A stretch of 64,000 bases of DNA, from positions 1,612,001 through 1,676,000 of the forward strand of contig NZ_CP019893.1 in assembly GCF_002156705.1 (NCBI RefSeq), written 5' to 3'. This document shows positions 40,831-50,204 of the stretch, piece after piece. Each line of letters begins with the position of its first letter. The stretch's first letter is position 1. Source of the DNA: Natrarchaeobaculum aegyptiacum. Its GTDB lineage: Archaea; Halobacteriota; Halobacteria; Halobacteriales; Natrialbaceae. The position numbers were made by a program, and so were the translations under genes. The notes under the pieces were generated by a model that saw only the letters and a program-made list of their open reading frames with translations, did not search any database and was not told the DNA's origin.

Positions 40831-43086
40831 TCACTCGAGGTCCAGACTCTCGACGCCGCGGATAGCGATGGCGGTGCCGTCGTCGTCGGCGGCGACGCCG
40901 ACGTCCCAGCCGTGGTCGTCGGCGATCCGCTCGACGAACTCGAGCCCGAACTCGGTTCCGTCGGCGTCTTCGGCCGCGTCGAGTCGGCCCGGATCGGGGT
41001 CCGGGTCGGGCTCGAGTTCGTCGTCGACGTCTTCACCATCCGCGTCGGCCGTCGCAGGCCGGCTGCCGGCGACGTAGAAGCCGTCGTCCGCCGCGCCGAC
41101 GGTGACGGTGACCCGGGCGTCGCTCTCTTCGACGCCCTCGAGTGCGATTGTCGCCTGCAGGACGTACTCGAACAGGTCGGTGACGGCCTCGCGGTCGGCG
41201 GCGAAGACGAGGTCTCCTTCGGTCACCAGCCGGGCGTCGTCGGTGTTGCTGGTGAGCCAGGCCCGGGTCGCGACCTCGGTGAGGACGACCGGCTCGCGGT
41301 CGTCGTCATCGCCGACGGCCACGTCGATCAGCCCCTGCAAGCGCTCTGCGAGGCGTTCGTGGGCAGTCGCGACGACGTCGAAGTGTTCGGCGTCGCCGGT
41401 CTTTTCGGCCAGTTCGAGGTAGCCCCGCGCGGTGTTCAGCGACGTCTGGACGTCGTCGCTGATCCGGCTCGCGACCTCCTCGAGTCGGCGGCGAGCGGCC
41501 AGCAACTCGCGTTCTCGGCGGTGTTGCTGGGTGACGTCCTCGTAGACGAGGATGCCGCCGCCGCTGTCTGCAGGATCGGTCTCCGAGTCGTCGCCGCCCA
41601 CCTCGAGCGGAACGACGGTGAGTTCGAACTCGCGGACGCCGTCGGGCGTCAGCCAGTGGGTTTCGAGGTGGCGGCGGTCGCCGGCCTCGAGTGCGGCCGA
41701 GAGCGTTCGCCGGTCGTCGGCGAGCCCCGACGGGAGCGCGACGTCGGTGACGGCGTCGCCGATCAGCGCGTCGCGGTCGACGCCGAAGACGGCCTCGAAC
41801 GTCGCGTTGATCCCGGAGACGACCGCCTCGCCATCTTCGAGGTCGTACCGGAGTGTCGGCTCGGAGACGTTTCGGAAGAGCGTGAACAGGGCGTCGCGCT
41901 CGTCTTTGATCCGCTCGTAGCGCTCGAGGACGCGGCTGTGCTCCCGTCGCAACCGGTTACGTTCGTTCGTGACGCCGCGTTCGGTCCAGTTGCGCTCGAG
42001 GATCGCCGCGGCGAACTCACAGAGCCCCTCGAGGAGGGCGACGTCGGCGCCGTCGAACGCGTCGGCCTCGGTGGCGGCGACGTGGAGGACGCCCACCTCG
42101 CCAACGGGGACGCTACAGAGCGAACGTGCACCGTCGAACGGGGGCTCGATCCACTCGTAGGTCGCCAGGTCGGCGATCCGGATCGGTTCGCGCGCCCGGA
42201 ACGCCACGCCGAGGGGCTCCTCGAGTGAGACGGGTGTAACCGCCTCGTCCGGCACGTCCGGGGCGACCGCCCTGGGGACGAGTTCGCCGAAGTTGATCGT
42301 CGCGAGCCAGCAGTGCTCGAAGCCGAGGACCTCGACGGCCCCCTCGACGAGGCGCTCGAAGAGGTCGTCTCGCTCCCGACAGCTGGCGATACGAGCGGTC
42401 GTGTCGAACACCGCGCCGGCCGTGCTGGTGTCGAGACGCTCGTCGCGACCAGCCCCGACGTCGTCACCAGGGTCGGCTGGAACGGCGGTCGTGACGCCCC
42501 CGGTGTCGCCGGACTGGGTCGCGTCGTTGGTGGCTGCTGGGCCGGATGTGGCGTCGTCGGTGATCGCTGACTCGGGTGCGTCGCCGTCGGTGACGCCTGG
42601 ATTGGCCGCACCCTCGCCGTTCGAACCCTCGTCTGACTCGTCACCCGCTGTGGTGGCCTCGGCTTCGGCTTCCGTGCCAGCCGTCCCGTCCCGGTCGTCT
42701 CGAGTCTGGGCGCAGACTCGTTCGATCTCGTCGACGAGGTGGGCGTGGGCGTCGCCGGCGTCCCGCCTGACGTGGCCGTCGACGGCCGCGGGAATCGTCG
42801 CCTCGGCGTACGGCCCGTCGCCGAAGACGACCAGCGGCGTCGAGCCGCAGGCGTCGGCGATCGCTGCCAGCTCGTCGTCGCTGTCGCCGTCGACGACGAC
42901 GCAGTCGACCTCGGACACCCAGTCGGGAATTTCGCCGACGGTGGCCGTCGCGTGGACGGTTCGCTCGGGTCCGACCCGAACGCCTTCCAGCGCCGTCGCT
43001 CGTTCGGCCGCCGCCACGTCAGTGGGGCCGACGTAGAGGATCGATCTGGGGGAGGTCTGCGTCGTCGAGTGAGCCTTCGATGTCAT
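40831..43086 (-). CDS. multi-domain histidine kinase-like protein with lost catalytic residues
   Basis: A 751-residue protein. An N-terminal receiver-like region (SILYVGPTDVAAAERATALE, about 14-120) precedes an acidic linker (about 135-220), a GAF domain (about 255-390; FEHCWLATINFGELVPRAVA), a coiled coil, a PAS domain (about 430-560; YDLEDGEAVVSGINATFEAV), and a dimerisation/ATPase part. The H-box reads ISDDVQTSLNTARG where kinases have SHDLRNPL, so histidine is replaced by aspartate. The N-box position reads EYVLQATIALEG with no asparagine, and the G1 box aspartate is missing (YVAGSRPAT). It therefore looks unable to autophosphorylate and may be a dimerising signal adaptor. It is transcribed away from the alaS promoter region. 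Confidence 0.85.
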   Translation of the reverse strand: MTSKAHSTTQTSPRSILYVGPTDVAAAERATALEGVRVGPERTVHATATVGEIPDWVSEVDCVVVDGDSDDELAAIADACGSTPLVVFGDGPYAEATIPAAVDGHVRRDAGDAHAHLVDEIERVCAQTRDDRDGTAGTEAEAEATTAGDESDEGSNGEGAANPGVTDGDAPESAITDDATSGPAATNDATQSGDTGGVTTAVPADPGDDVGAGRDERLDTSTAGAVFDTTARIASCRERDDLFERLVEGAVEVLGFEHCWLATINFGELVPRAVAPDVPDEAVTPVSLEEPLGVAFRAREPIRIADLATYEWIEPPFDGARSLCSVPVGEVGVLHVAATEADAFDGADVALLEGLCEFAAAILERNWTERGVTNERNRLRREHSRVLERYERIKDERDALFTLFRNVSEPTLRYDLEDGEAVVSGINATFEAVFGVDRDALIGDAVTDVALPSGLADDRRTLSAALEAGDRRHLETHWLTPDGVREFELTVVPLEVGGDDSETDPADSGGGILVYEDVTQQHRRERELLAARRRLEEVASRISDDVQTSLNTARGYLELAEKTGDAEHFDVVATAHERLAERLQGLIDVAVGDDDDREPVVLTEVATRAWLTSNTDDARLVTEGDLVFAADREAVTDLFEYVLQATIALEGVEESDARVTVTVGAADDGFYVAGSRPATADADGEDVDDELEPDPDPDPGRLDAAEDADGTEFGLEFVERIADDHGWDVGVAADDDGTAIAIRGVESLDLE

Positions 43087-43455
43087 CGAATCCGAATCCG
43101 TCGTCTGTACGTACAGTCTCTGATTCCATACTAAAGATTCTGCCGGGCGATTCGGCGACTCGAGGCTGGCTCTCGAGCGCCCCAAATCCGACGATCTCGT
43201 TAAATTTAGTCTATTCTGTTTCGTTGATGTGATATTCGCTCGTACAATCTATCGATCGTCCGAAACCGCCGCTCGGTGGCGAGTCGGACCCGACGGTCGC
43301 TGGCGTGTGGCCCGCTTGAGGGGGTATTCGTCGCCGCCAAACCGACGGTCGGGCTATCCGCCCCCGTCGGACTGCCCGAATCAGCCCGTGTCGGGCACTC
43401 TCGCGGAATGAACGTTGCGGAACTGTTTTAGGCACTGGCTGGTCAAGGACGTACA
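43087..43455. other. intergenic region between divergent kinase-like gene and alaS
   Basis: About 370 bp without a gene. It has an AT-rich part (43190-43250, ctcgttaaatttagtctatt) likely to hold the kinase-like gene promoter, and TTTTAGG at 43426-43432, 24-30 nt before the alaS ATG, the probable alaS TATA box. Confidence 0.55.
43426..43432 (+). promoter_or_regulatory. TATA-like box of alaS
   Basis: TTTTAGG is 24-30 nt before the start codon at 43456, in agreement with a leaderless alaS transcript. Confidence 0.5.
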
Positions 43456-46227
43456 ATGAGCGAACTCGCGGACGAGTACCGCCTCGAGTACTTCGAGGAG
43501 GAAGGATTCGTGCGCAAGGAGTGTCCCGAGTGTGGGAACCACTTCTGGACGCGCGACGCAGACCGCGTGACCTGTGGCGAGCCGCCGTGTGCCGAGTACG
43601 ACTTCATCGACGACCCTGGCTTCGCCGAGGAGTACAGCCTCGAAGAGATGCGCGAGGCGTTTCTCTCCTTTTTCGAAGAACACGGTCACGACCGAATCGA
43701 GCCCTACCCGGTCGCAGCAAACCGCTGGCGCGAGGACGTCCTCCTGACTCAGGCGTCGATCTACGACTTCCAGCCGCTGGTGACCTCCGGAGAGACCCCG
43801 CCGCCGGCCAATCCGCTGACGGTGAGCCAGCCCTGTATCCGGATGCAGGACATCGACAACGTCGGCAAGACGGGCCGCCACACGATGGCCTTCGAGATGA
43901 TGGCCCACCACGCGTTCAACGCACGCGAGGACGCCGACGAGGAGTACGCCTACGAGGGCGAGGTCTACTGGAAGGACCGGACCGTCGAACTCTGTGACAA
44001 TCTGCTCGACTCGCTCGGGGCGGACATCGAGGAGGTCACTTACATCGAAGACCCCTGGGTCGGCGGCGGCAACGCCGGCCCCGCCATCGAGGTCATCTAC
44101 AAGGGCCTCGAGCTGGCGACGCTCGTCTTCATGTGCATGGAGGCCGACCCCGACGGCGAGTACGAACTCAAAGACGGGAACCGCTACTCCTACATGGACA
44201 CCTACATCGTCGACACCGGCTACGGGCTCGAGCGCTGGACCTGGATGAGCCAGGGCACCCCGACGGTGTACGAGGCGATCTACCCCGAGATGATCGCCTT
44301 CCTCAGGGACAACGCGGGCATCGAACACACCGAGGACGAAACCGAACTCGTCGGTCGCGCAGCACGCCTCTCGGGTAACCTCGATATCGACGACGTCGAC
44401 GACGTCGAGGCCGCCCGCGGCGACATCGCCGACCAGCTGGACGTCTCGGTCGAGGAACTCCGGGACCTCGTCGAACCGCTCGAGTCGATCTACGCCATCG
44501 CCGACCACTGCCGGACGCTCGCGTACATGTTCGGCGACGGTATCGTCCCCTCGAACGTCGGGACGGGCTACCTCGCCCGGATGGTCCTGCGGCGAACCAA
44601 GCGCCTGTGTGATACCGTCGGTGTCGACGCACCGCTGGACGAACTCGTCGACATGCAGGCCGAACGGCTGGGTTACGAGAACCGTGACACGATCCGCGAC
44701 GTCGTCCGCACGGAAGTCGAGAAGTACCGCGAGACGCTCGAGCGCGGGGGTCGCCGGGTCGAACAGCTCGCTGCAGAGTACGCAGAACGCGGCGAGGCGA
44801 TCCCCACCGGGGAACTGATCGAACTCTACGACTCCCACGGCATCCAGCCGGATATGGTCGCCGAGATCGCCGAGGAGGCCGGTGCGACCGTCGACGTCCC
44901 CGACGACTTCTACAGTCTGGTCGCCGAGCGTCACGAGACGCCCGACGACGCCGGCTCCGTCACCCAGGAGGGAGACGAGCGCTTTTCCGACCTTCCCGAG
45001 ACGGAGAAACTCTACTACGACGACCAACAGCGCACCCAGTTCGAGGCAGTCGTCCTCGACGTCTTCGAACGCGAGGAGGGGTACGACGTCGTCCTGGACC
45101 AGACGATGTTCTACCCCGAAGGCGGGGGCCAGCCCGCCGACACCGGGACGATTTCGACCGACGACGCCACCCTCGAGGTCAGCGACGTCCAGATCGAAGA
45201 CGGCGTCATCTGCCACCGGACCGACGAGAATCCCGGCAAAGGGGAGTTCGTCAACGGGCAGGTCGACGCCTCGCGTCGCCGGCAACTCATGCGCCATCAC
45301 ACTGCCACGCACATCGTCATCCACGCTGCACGGCAGGTGCTCGGCGAGCACGTCCGGCAGGCCGGTGCCCAGAAGGGCGTCGACTCCTCGCGGATCGACC
45401 TGCGTCACTACGACCGCATCTCCCGGGATGACGTCCGGGAGATCGAACGCCGTGCCAACGAGATCGTGATGGACAACACGGCGGTCACCCAGGAGTGGCC
45501 CGACCGCCACGAGGCAGAAGCCGAACACGGCTTCGACCTCTATCAGGGCGGCATCCCCCCGGGCGAGCAGATCCGCCTGATCCACGTCGACGAGGACGTA
45601 CAGGCCTGCGGTGGCACCCACGTCGCTCGCACCGGCGACATCGGCGCGATCAAGGTACTCAACACCGAGCGCGTCCAGGACGGCGTCGAACGCATCACCT
45701 TCGCTGCTGGTGAGGCCGCAATCGAGGCCACTCAGGAGAAAGAAGACGCCCTCTACGAGGCCGCCGACGTGCTCGACGTCTCCCCGGAGGACGTCCCCGA
45801 GACCGCAGAACGGTTCTTCGAGGAGTGGAAGGATCGTGGCAAACAGATCGACGACCTGAAAGAACAGCTCGCAGAGGCCCGCGCCACCGGCGGCGGGAGC
45901 GAGGAAGTCGACGTCGGTGACGCGACGGCGGTCGTCGACCGCATCGACGGCGACGTGGACGAACTCCGGGCGACCGCGACCGCCATCGCCGACGACGGCA
46001 CCATCGCCGTCCTCGGCAGCGGGCTCGAGAGCGCCCAGTTCGTCGTCGCCGTCCCCGACGATGTGGGCGTCAACGCCGGCGAGGTCGTCGGTGAACTCGC
46101 CGCGAAGGTGGGCGGCGGTGGCGGCGGCCCGCCGGACTTCGCCCAGGGTGGCGGTCCCGACGTCGACGCACTGGACGAGGCGCTCGAGGATGCGCCGGAC
46201 GTACTCCGGCAGGTTCTGGACGCCTGA
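43456..46227 (+). CDS. alaS: alanyl-tRNA synthetase
   Basis: A 923-residue AlaRS of archaeal type. It begins with an N-terminal zinc-ribbon extension ([20 protein letters not shown]), then the class II core (motif 2 [14 protein letters not shown], motif 3 [14 protein letters not shown]), a tRNA-recognition part, the editing domain with [20 protein letters not shown] and [15 protein letters not shown] (zinc site HxxxH...CxxxH), a coiled coil, and a C-terminal DHHA1-type domain with a Gly run ([14 protein letters not shown]). All catalytic and editing residues appear intact. It charges tRNA-Ala and removes mischarged Ser/Gly. Confidence 0.97.
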   Translation: MSELADEYRLEYFEEEGFVRKECPECGNHFWTRDADRVTCGEPPCAEYDFIDDPGFAEEYSLEEMREAFLSFFEEHGHDRIEPYPVAANRWREDVLLTQASIYDFQPLVTSGETPPPANPLTVSQPCIRMQDIDNVGKTGRHTMAFEMMAHHAFNAREDADEEYAYEGEVYWKDRTVELCDNLLDSLGADIEEVTYIEDPWVGGGNAGPAIEVIYKGLELATLVFMCMEADPDGEYELKDGNRYSYMDTYIVDTGYGLERWTWMSQGTPTVYEAIYPEMIAFLRDNAGIEHTEDETELVGRAARLSGNLDIDDVDDVEAARGDIADQLDVSVEELRDLVEPLESIYAIADHCRTLAYMFGDGIVPSNVGTGYLARMVLRRTKRLCDTVGVDAPLDELVDMQAERLGYENRDTIRDVVRTEVEKYRETLERGGRRVEQLAAEYAERGEAIPTGELIELYDSHGIQPDMVAEIAEEAGATVDVPDDFYSLVAERHETPDDAGSVTQEGDERFSDLPETEKLYYDDQQRTQFEAVVLDVFEREEGYDVVLDQTMFYPEGGGQPADTGTISTDDATLEVSDVQIEDGVICHRTDENPGKGEFVNGQVDASRRRQLMRHHTATHIVIHAARQVLGEHVRQAGAQKGVDSSRIDLRHYDRISRDDVREIERRANEIVMDNTAVTQEWPDRHEAEAEHGFDLYQGGIPPGEQIRLIHVDEDVQACGGTHVARTGDIGAIKVLNTERVQDGVERITFAAGEAAIEATQEKEDALYEAADVLDVSPEDVPETAERFFEEWKDRGKQIDDLKEQLAEARATGGGSEEVDVGDATAVVDRIDGDVDELRATATAIADDGTIAVLGSGLESAQFVVAVPDDVGVNAGEVVGELAAKVGGGGGGPPDFAQGGGPDVDALDEALEDAPDVLRQVLDA

Positions 46228-46285
46228 CGGTCGGTTTTTCGACGGCGGCGAAACGTTCGTGTACCGCGCCCCCGAAGAGAACAGT

Positions 46286-46459
46286 ATGAATTCGCGTCAC
46301 GAACAGCCACTCGAGTGGCTAACCGACGGTACGGTCACGTTCTCGAGAGCCGCCGACCACGCTGGACTGTCCCACTGGGAGTTCGCGGCACTGGTCGACG
46401 ATTACGGTCGCCCGTGGGTCTCGAGCACCCACCTCGAATCGGATCTCGAGGAATTGTAG
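46286..46459 (+). CDS. 57-residue UPF0175-like HTH protein
   Basis: A small ORF starting MNSRHEQPLEWLTDGTVTFS and continuing RAADHAGLSHWEFAALVDDY-GRPW. The helix-turn-helix resembles the C-terminal half of UPF0175 proteins (a proposed antitoxin family), in which AAELAGxSxxEFxxLLxxxGI is conserved. No partner toxin (PIN domain) gene lies beside it. It might be a solitary regulator or a remnant. It is 58 bp after alaS on the same strand. Short enough to be missed by gene finders. Confidence 0.6.
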   Translation: MNSRHEQPLEWLTDGTVTFSRAADHAGLSHWEFAALVDDYGRPWVSSTHLESDLEEL

Positions 46460-46535
46460 TTTTGGGGGTACGGTAGCCACAGTAGTATCGGATAGAACCG
46501 AAACCGACCCTTCCGTCCGTGCACTTCCGTTCGAT

Positions 46536-47309
46536 ATGCCCACCGCAACGAACGACTCCGTCTCGCTGTTCTACGAGCGCGACGGCGACGGCGACCCCAT
46601 CGTCTTCGTCTCCGAGGCCGGCCTTGGCGGCTGGTCCTGGGGGTGGCAACACGCCGCGCTCACCGGCCCCTACGAGACCGTCGTCTGGGATCTCCGGGGA
46701 ACCGGCCGTTCGGACGCTCCGCCCGGTCCCTGCTCTCTCGAGGCCCACGTTTCCGACCTCGAGGCCGTTCTCGAGGCCTGTGACATCCGTCGCGCCCACC
46801 TCGTCGGCTGCGGGCTCGGCGCTGCAATCGCACTCGAGGCGGCCCGAACCACGTCTCGCGCGCGGAGTCTCGCGCTCTTCGGTGCGGCTGCCGATGGCGA
46901 GGCGATGGATCTCGAACCGCTGTTTGCCCCGCCGGACGACCGCGACGCGCTTGCCGACTCGCTCGAGGCGGGACTCTCGGACGACTTCCGGGAGTCCCAC
47001 CCCGACGTCTGTGAGGGCATCGTCGACTGGCGCGCTGACGGCGACGCCGACCGCGCGGGCTGGGAGACACAGGTCGCCCCCCTCGAGGACTTCGACGCGA
47101 CCGACTGGCTGGTCGAGATCACCCAGCCCGCGCTCGTCGTCCACGGGACGGCCGACGACCTCGTTCCCGTCGACGCGGGGCAATCACTCGCCCGCGATCT
47201 TCCCCGGGGGGAGTTCCACCCGCTCGAGGGAGCCGGTCACCTCGCGTTCGTCGAGCGGTCACGGCCGGTCAACGACCTGCTCGACGGCTTTCTCGAGGCC
47301 ATCGAGTGA
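46536..47309 (+). CDS. alpha/beta hydrolase homologue lacking the nucleophile
   Basis: A 257-residue alpha/beta-hydrolase fold protein starting MPTATNDSVSLFYERDGDGD. It resembles the enzyme at 682-1545 over its whole length (DLRGTGRSD, HGTADDLVPV acid, GAGHLAFVE histidine). The nucleophile elbow is LVGCGLGAAIA: the serine of GxSxG is a glycine (G-C-G-L-G). The cysteine sits one position before the normal nucleophile, so ordinary esterase chemistry looks impossible. It may have a non-catalytic role or unusual chemistry. Downstream, 94 bp away, is an acyl-adenylate ligase homologue that is also degenerate. Confidence 0.85.
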   Translation: MPTATNDSVSLFYERDGDGDPIVFVSEAGLGGWSWGWQHAALTGPYETVVWDLRGTGRSDAPPGPCSLEAHVSDLEAVLEACDIRRAHLVGCGLGAAIALEAARTTSRARSLALFGAAADGEAMDLEPLFAPPDDRDALADSLEAGLSDDFRESHPDVCEGIVDWRADGDADRAGWETQVAPLEDFDATDWLVEITQPALVVHGTADDLVPVDAGQSLARDLPRGEFHPLEGAGHLAFVERSRPVNDLLDGFLEAIE

Positions 47310-47403
47310 CCACGTCGTGGCCCGTCCGGGATCGAAACCGTACACACCTTGCGAGTGACCGCCCGCCCGTTACCACCCCGAGCGGTGAAGCCGTCCCGTA
47401 CCC

Positions 47404-48696
47404 GTGTCTCTCTCGCTGGCCCGTCGCGCCGACCTGTTTCCCGACCGGACCGCCGTCGTCGACGTCTCGGAGGACGACCTGTACGCTCCCGCGCGGACGA
47501 TCGACGAAGACCGCGTCTCCTACGCGACCCTCTCGCGGCTGGCCGACGCACTGGCGACCAGGCTCGCCACGCTCGGCGTCGATCCCGGGGACACCGTCTG
47601 TCTCCTCTCGCGAAACCGCGTGACGTCGCTCGCGCTGCTGTTCGCCTGTCGCCGACTCGAGGCAACGCTCGCACCGATCTCGCACCTCCTGACGCCCGTG
47701 ACGGTCGAGCGACCGTTCGACGCACTCGAGCCGACCCTCCTCGTCGCCGAGCCGGCCCAGCGCGACCTGCGTCGGTCGCTCCCGGTCGATTCGGTCGTGA
47801 CGATCGACGAGCTGGCGACCGTCGAGTCCGAGTCCGATCCAGATCCGAACCCGAGCCCGAACCCCAACCGCCCGTTGCTGGCTCTTCACGGCGAGGACGG
47901 CCGGCCGGTCGTCGCCTACTCCGAACGGGCGCTCGAGCGCAACTGCCTGACGGCCGTCGTCGCCTGGGGATGCTCCGGATCGGATACGGTGTCGCTTCTC
48001 GCGCCGCTGTCGACCCCCGACTCGCTGGCCCGCGTCGCGCTCCCCACGCTATACGTCGGTGGCCGACTCTTGCTCGACCGGGCGTTCGACCCCGGCGATG
48101 CAGTGACAGCGATGGACTGCGAGCGAGCGACCCTCGCCGCCGGTCGACCCGGAGCCCTGCGGGATCTCGCGACCGACCCCGGATTCGACGAGGCGGTCGA
48201 CGCGCTCGAGCGGGTCGTCGTCTCGGGGTCGCTGGCCGACGACGTTCGAACGGCATTTTCCAATCGCGGGATCTCGATCTATCGCGCGTGGGGCCGCCTC
48301 GAGTGCCCGACTGCGTTCACGCGACTGATCGGCGGCGAATCGGAGGTCCAGCAGAATCACGATCACGAAGACGCGATCGGTGTCCCGGTACCCGACTGCT
48401 ACGTCCGATTGGTTGACGACGGCGACCTGATCGAGGGGGCAGGTGCGGGACGCCTCGAGTTATCGGGGCCGGTACTCGCGAGTGGTTACCTGACTGACGG
48501 GAGCAGGGGCAACCGTCCATCCGATCGCCTCGACAGGACTGCCGAGAGCGACGACGCTGGACGGTTCGGCGATGCCGACGACAGGGGGTGGTCCGACGAT
48601 CTCGACGATGCTGGACAGTTCGACGACTGGTTCGACACCGGGATGCGGGCTCGACGGGACGAGTCTGGGCGATACTCGCTGGATCACTCCCGGTAA
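47404..48696 (+). CDS. degenerate, truncated AMP-binding (ANL) ligase homologue
   Basis: A protein of about 430 residues with the layout of acyl-CoA synthetases/MenE: VSYATLSRLADALATRLATL and LGVDPGDTVCLLSRN at the N-terminus and GRLELSGPVLASGYL near the end. The ATP-binding P-loop (YTSGTTGxPK) is replaced by ALHGEDGRPVV, the YGxTE motif by GRLECP, and the TGD motif near the C-terminus by WFDTGMRARRDESG. The C-terminal domain with the catalytic lysine is missing: the protein stops soon after this point. It has a GTG start (47404). It may have lost enzyme activity while remaining expressed, or be decaying. The acidic linker near the end (DLDDAGQFDDWF) is unusual. Confidence 0.7.
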   Translation: MSLSLARRADLFPDRTAVVDVSEDDLYAPARTIDEDRVSYATLSRLADALATRLATLGVDPGDTVCLLSRNRVTSLALLFACRRLEATLAPISHLLTPVTVERPFDALEPTLLVAEPAQRDLRRSLPVDSVVTIDELATVESESDPDPNPSPNPNRPLLALHGEDGRPVVAYSERALERNCLTAVVAWGCSGSDTVSLLAPLSTPDSLARVALPTLYVGGRLLLDRAFDPGDAVTAMDCERATLAAGRPGALRDLATDPGFDEAVDALERVVVSGSLADDVRTAFSNRGISIYRAWGRLECPTAFTRLIGGESEVQQNHDHEDAIGVPVPDCYVRLVDDGDLIEGAGAGRLELSGPVLASGYLTDGSRGNRPSDRLDRTAESDDAGRFGDADDRGWSDDLDDAGQFDDWFDTGMRARRDESGRYSLDHSR

Positions 48697-48835
48697 CCGG
48701 TCGTTATCGGGTTCGGGCGACGGTCTCGATAGGTGGTGGCTACTCGCGTTTCACCGAGTTCGGGTACGTCCGCGGTCCCGGCAACGTCGGCGCGTGGCAG
48801 AAGGCCTATTCGTGCGGAGTCGCCTAGACCGGTCG

Positions 48836-49657
48836 ATGAGCGACCTTCGGATCGCCGTGCTAAATGCATCCCACCGGGATATGAACACGACCCGGAACTT
48901 TCGCCGCGAACTCGACGGTTCGCTGGCGGAGTACTACGTCACCGACGGGGAGATCCCCGACGACTACGCGTTCGACGCCGTCGTCGTCAGTGGATCGCGC
49001 TCGTCGGTCTACTGGGACGAGGAGTGGATCGACGCGACCAGGGCGTGGGTCGGCGAGGCAGTCGACCGCGACATCCCACACCTCGGCATCTGTTGGGGTC
49101 ACCAGTTGCTCGCGAGCGTCCTCGGCGGCACCGTCGAGGCCATGGGCGCCTACGAGGTCGGCTACAGCGAGATCACCCGGACGGCGGACACACGGCTATT
49201 CGAAGGAATCCCCGAGACGTTCACCTCCTTTACCAGCCACTCCGACGCCGTCACCGACCTTCCACCCGGTGCGACGGCGCTCGCGGAGAATCACTACTCC
49301 GTCCACGGCTTCCGCAAAGACCGCGTCTTCGGCGTCCAGTTCCACCCCGAGTTCGACCCGAAGACCGCCCGCGACCTCGTCCACCGAAAGGACCTCTCAC
49401 AGGAGCGCCTCGAGTCGGTCCTCGCCGAGATAACCGCAGAGAACTATCGGAAGGCCTGTGAGTCCAAACTCGTCTTCGACAACTACCTGGCGTTCGTCCG
49501 GGAGGTGACCGCAGAGGCCGACCCCGCGTCCGTCCCTGCTGGCGACCCGACCACGGGCGACCAGCCGACGGACGTCGAACTCGAGACGTCCCCCGACGGT
49601 CCGACGGAACCGGCTGGCGACGCAGAGAGCGACGCCGCCGCCGGGTGCTCCGACTAG
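48836..49657 (+). CDS. class I glutamine amidotransferase-type protein
   Basis: A 273-residue protein with a class I GATase domain: GICWGHQLLASVLGG holds the nucleophilic cysteine, FGVQFHPEFD the catalytic His-x-Glu, and MNTTRNFRRELDGSLAEYYV opens it. It fits the GuaA/YfeJ-like stand-alone group of glutamine amidotransferases, which may deaminate glutamine for an unknown acceptor. The last roughly 55 residues are an acidic tail (rich in Asp, Pro, Thr) with no domain. The start at MSDLRIAVLNASHRD is chosen because the upstream frame has no homology. Confidence 0.85.
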   Translation: MSDLRIAVLNASHRDMNTTRNFRRELDGSLAEYYVTDGEIPDDYAFDAVVVSGSRSSVYWDEEWIDATRAWVGEAVDRDIPHLGICWGHQLLASVLGGTVEAMGAYEVGYSEITRTADTRLFEGIPETFTSFTSHSDAVTDLPPGATALAENHYSVHGFRKDRVFGVQFHPEFDPKTARDLVHRKDLSQERLESVLAEITAENYRKACESKLVFDNYLAFVREVTAEADPASVPAGDPTTGDQPTDVELETSPDGPTEPAGDAESDAAAGCSD

Positions 49658-49678
49658 CCGGGACCCCGCCGACCGACG

Positions 49679-50104
49679 TTACTGACGGCCGAGCCCGAAC
49701 AACCGGCGGAGGGCGGTTCGATCTCGCGTTCCGGTTTCTGACATCTCGTCGTCGCTGTTTTCGTTCGACGCCTCGCCTCCACCGCGTCCTCGACACTCGA
49801 GCAACCGCTCGTACTGATCGATGACGCCCTGCCGACGGCGTTCGCTGGCGACCAGTTCGCGCTCGAGGGCGGCAATCGTCGCCTCGAGCTGAGTTCGTTC
49901 GATCCGGTGAGCCAGTGGCTCCTGGGCGATCGCTGTTGAGTGGTGCCTCGCGGGCTCGGACTCGGTCGTCGCTCGGTTCGTGGCCTCGAGTGACACGTCT
50001 GGCACGTGTGGGGGGTGGGCTACGCTGACACCCGTCGGGCCGCCATCGAGCGGTCGACTCCGACTGGAGGATGAACGGTCTGATGATCGTTGCTCGGCGG
50101 ACAT
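49679..50104 (-). CDS. short coiled-coil protein
   Basis: A 141-residue protein starting MSAEQRSSDRSSSSRSRPLD. The first 60 residues are Ser/Arg/Thr-rich and disordered; residues about 62-105 form a heptad-like coiled coil (ATIAALERELVASERRRQGV, then IDQYERLLECRG); the C-terminus is basic (DRTALRRLFGLGRQ). I do not recognise a family function. It is convergent with the amidotransferase gene and lies 100 bp before the threonine synthase 3' end. Confidence 0.6.
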   Translation of the reverse strand: MSAEQRSSDRSSSSRSRPLDGGPTGVSVAHPPHVPDVSLEATNRATTESEPARHHSTAIAQEPLAHRIERTQLEATIAALERELVASERRRQGVIDQYERLLECRGRGGGEASNENSDDEMSETGTRDRTALRRLFGLGRQ

Positions 50105-50204
50105 GGACGAACCGATCCTACCAGACGGGACCTGAAAAAGCTCAGTCAGTCGGGCGTCAGACGATCTGACGCCGGCCGGACGGCCGCCGGCTTCGACTCT
50201 CTCG

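Noticed and set aside
43381-45621. 746-codon minus-strand ORF inside alaS
   Set aside because: Shadow of alaS, which has all class II and editing motifs on the plus strand.
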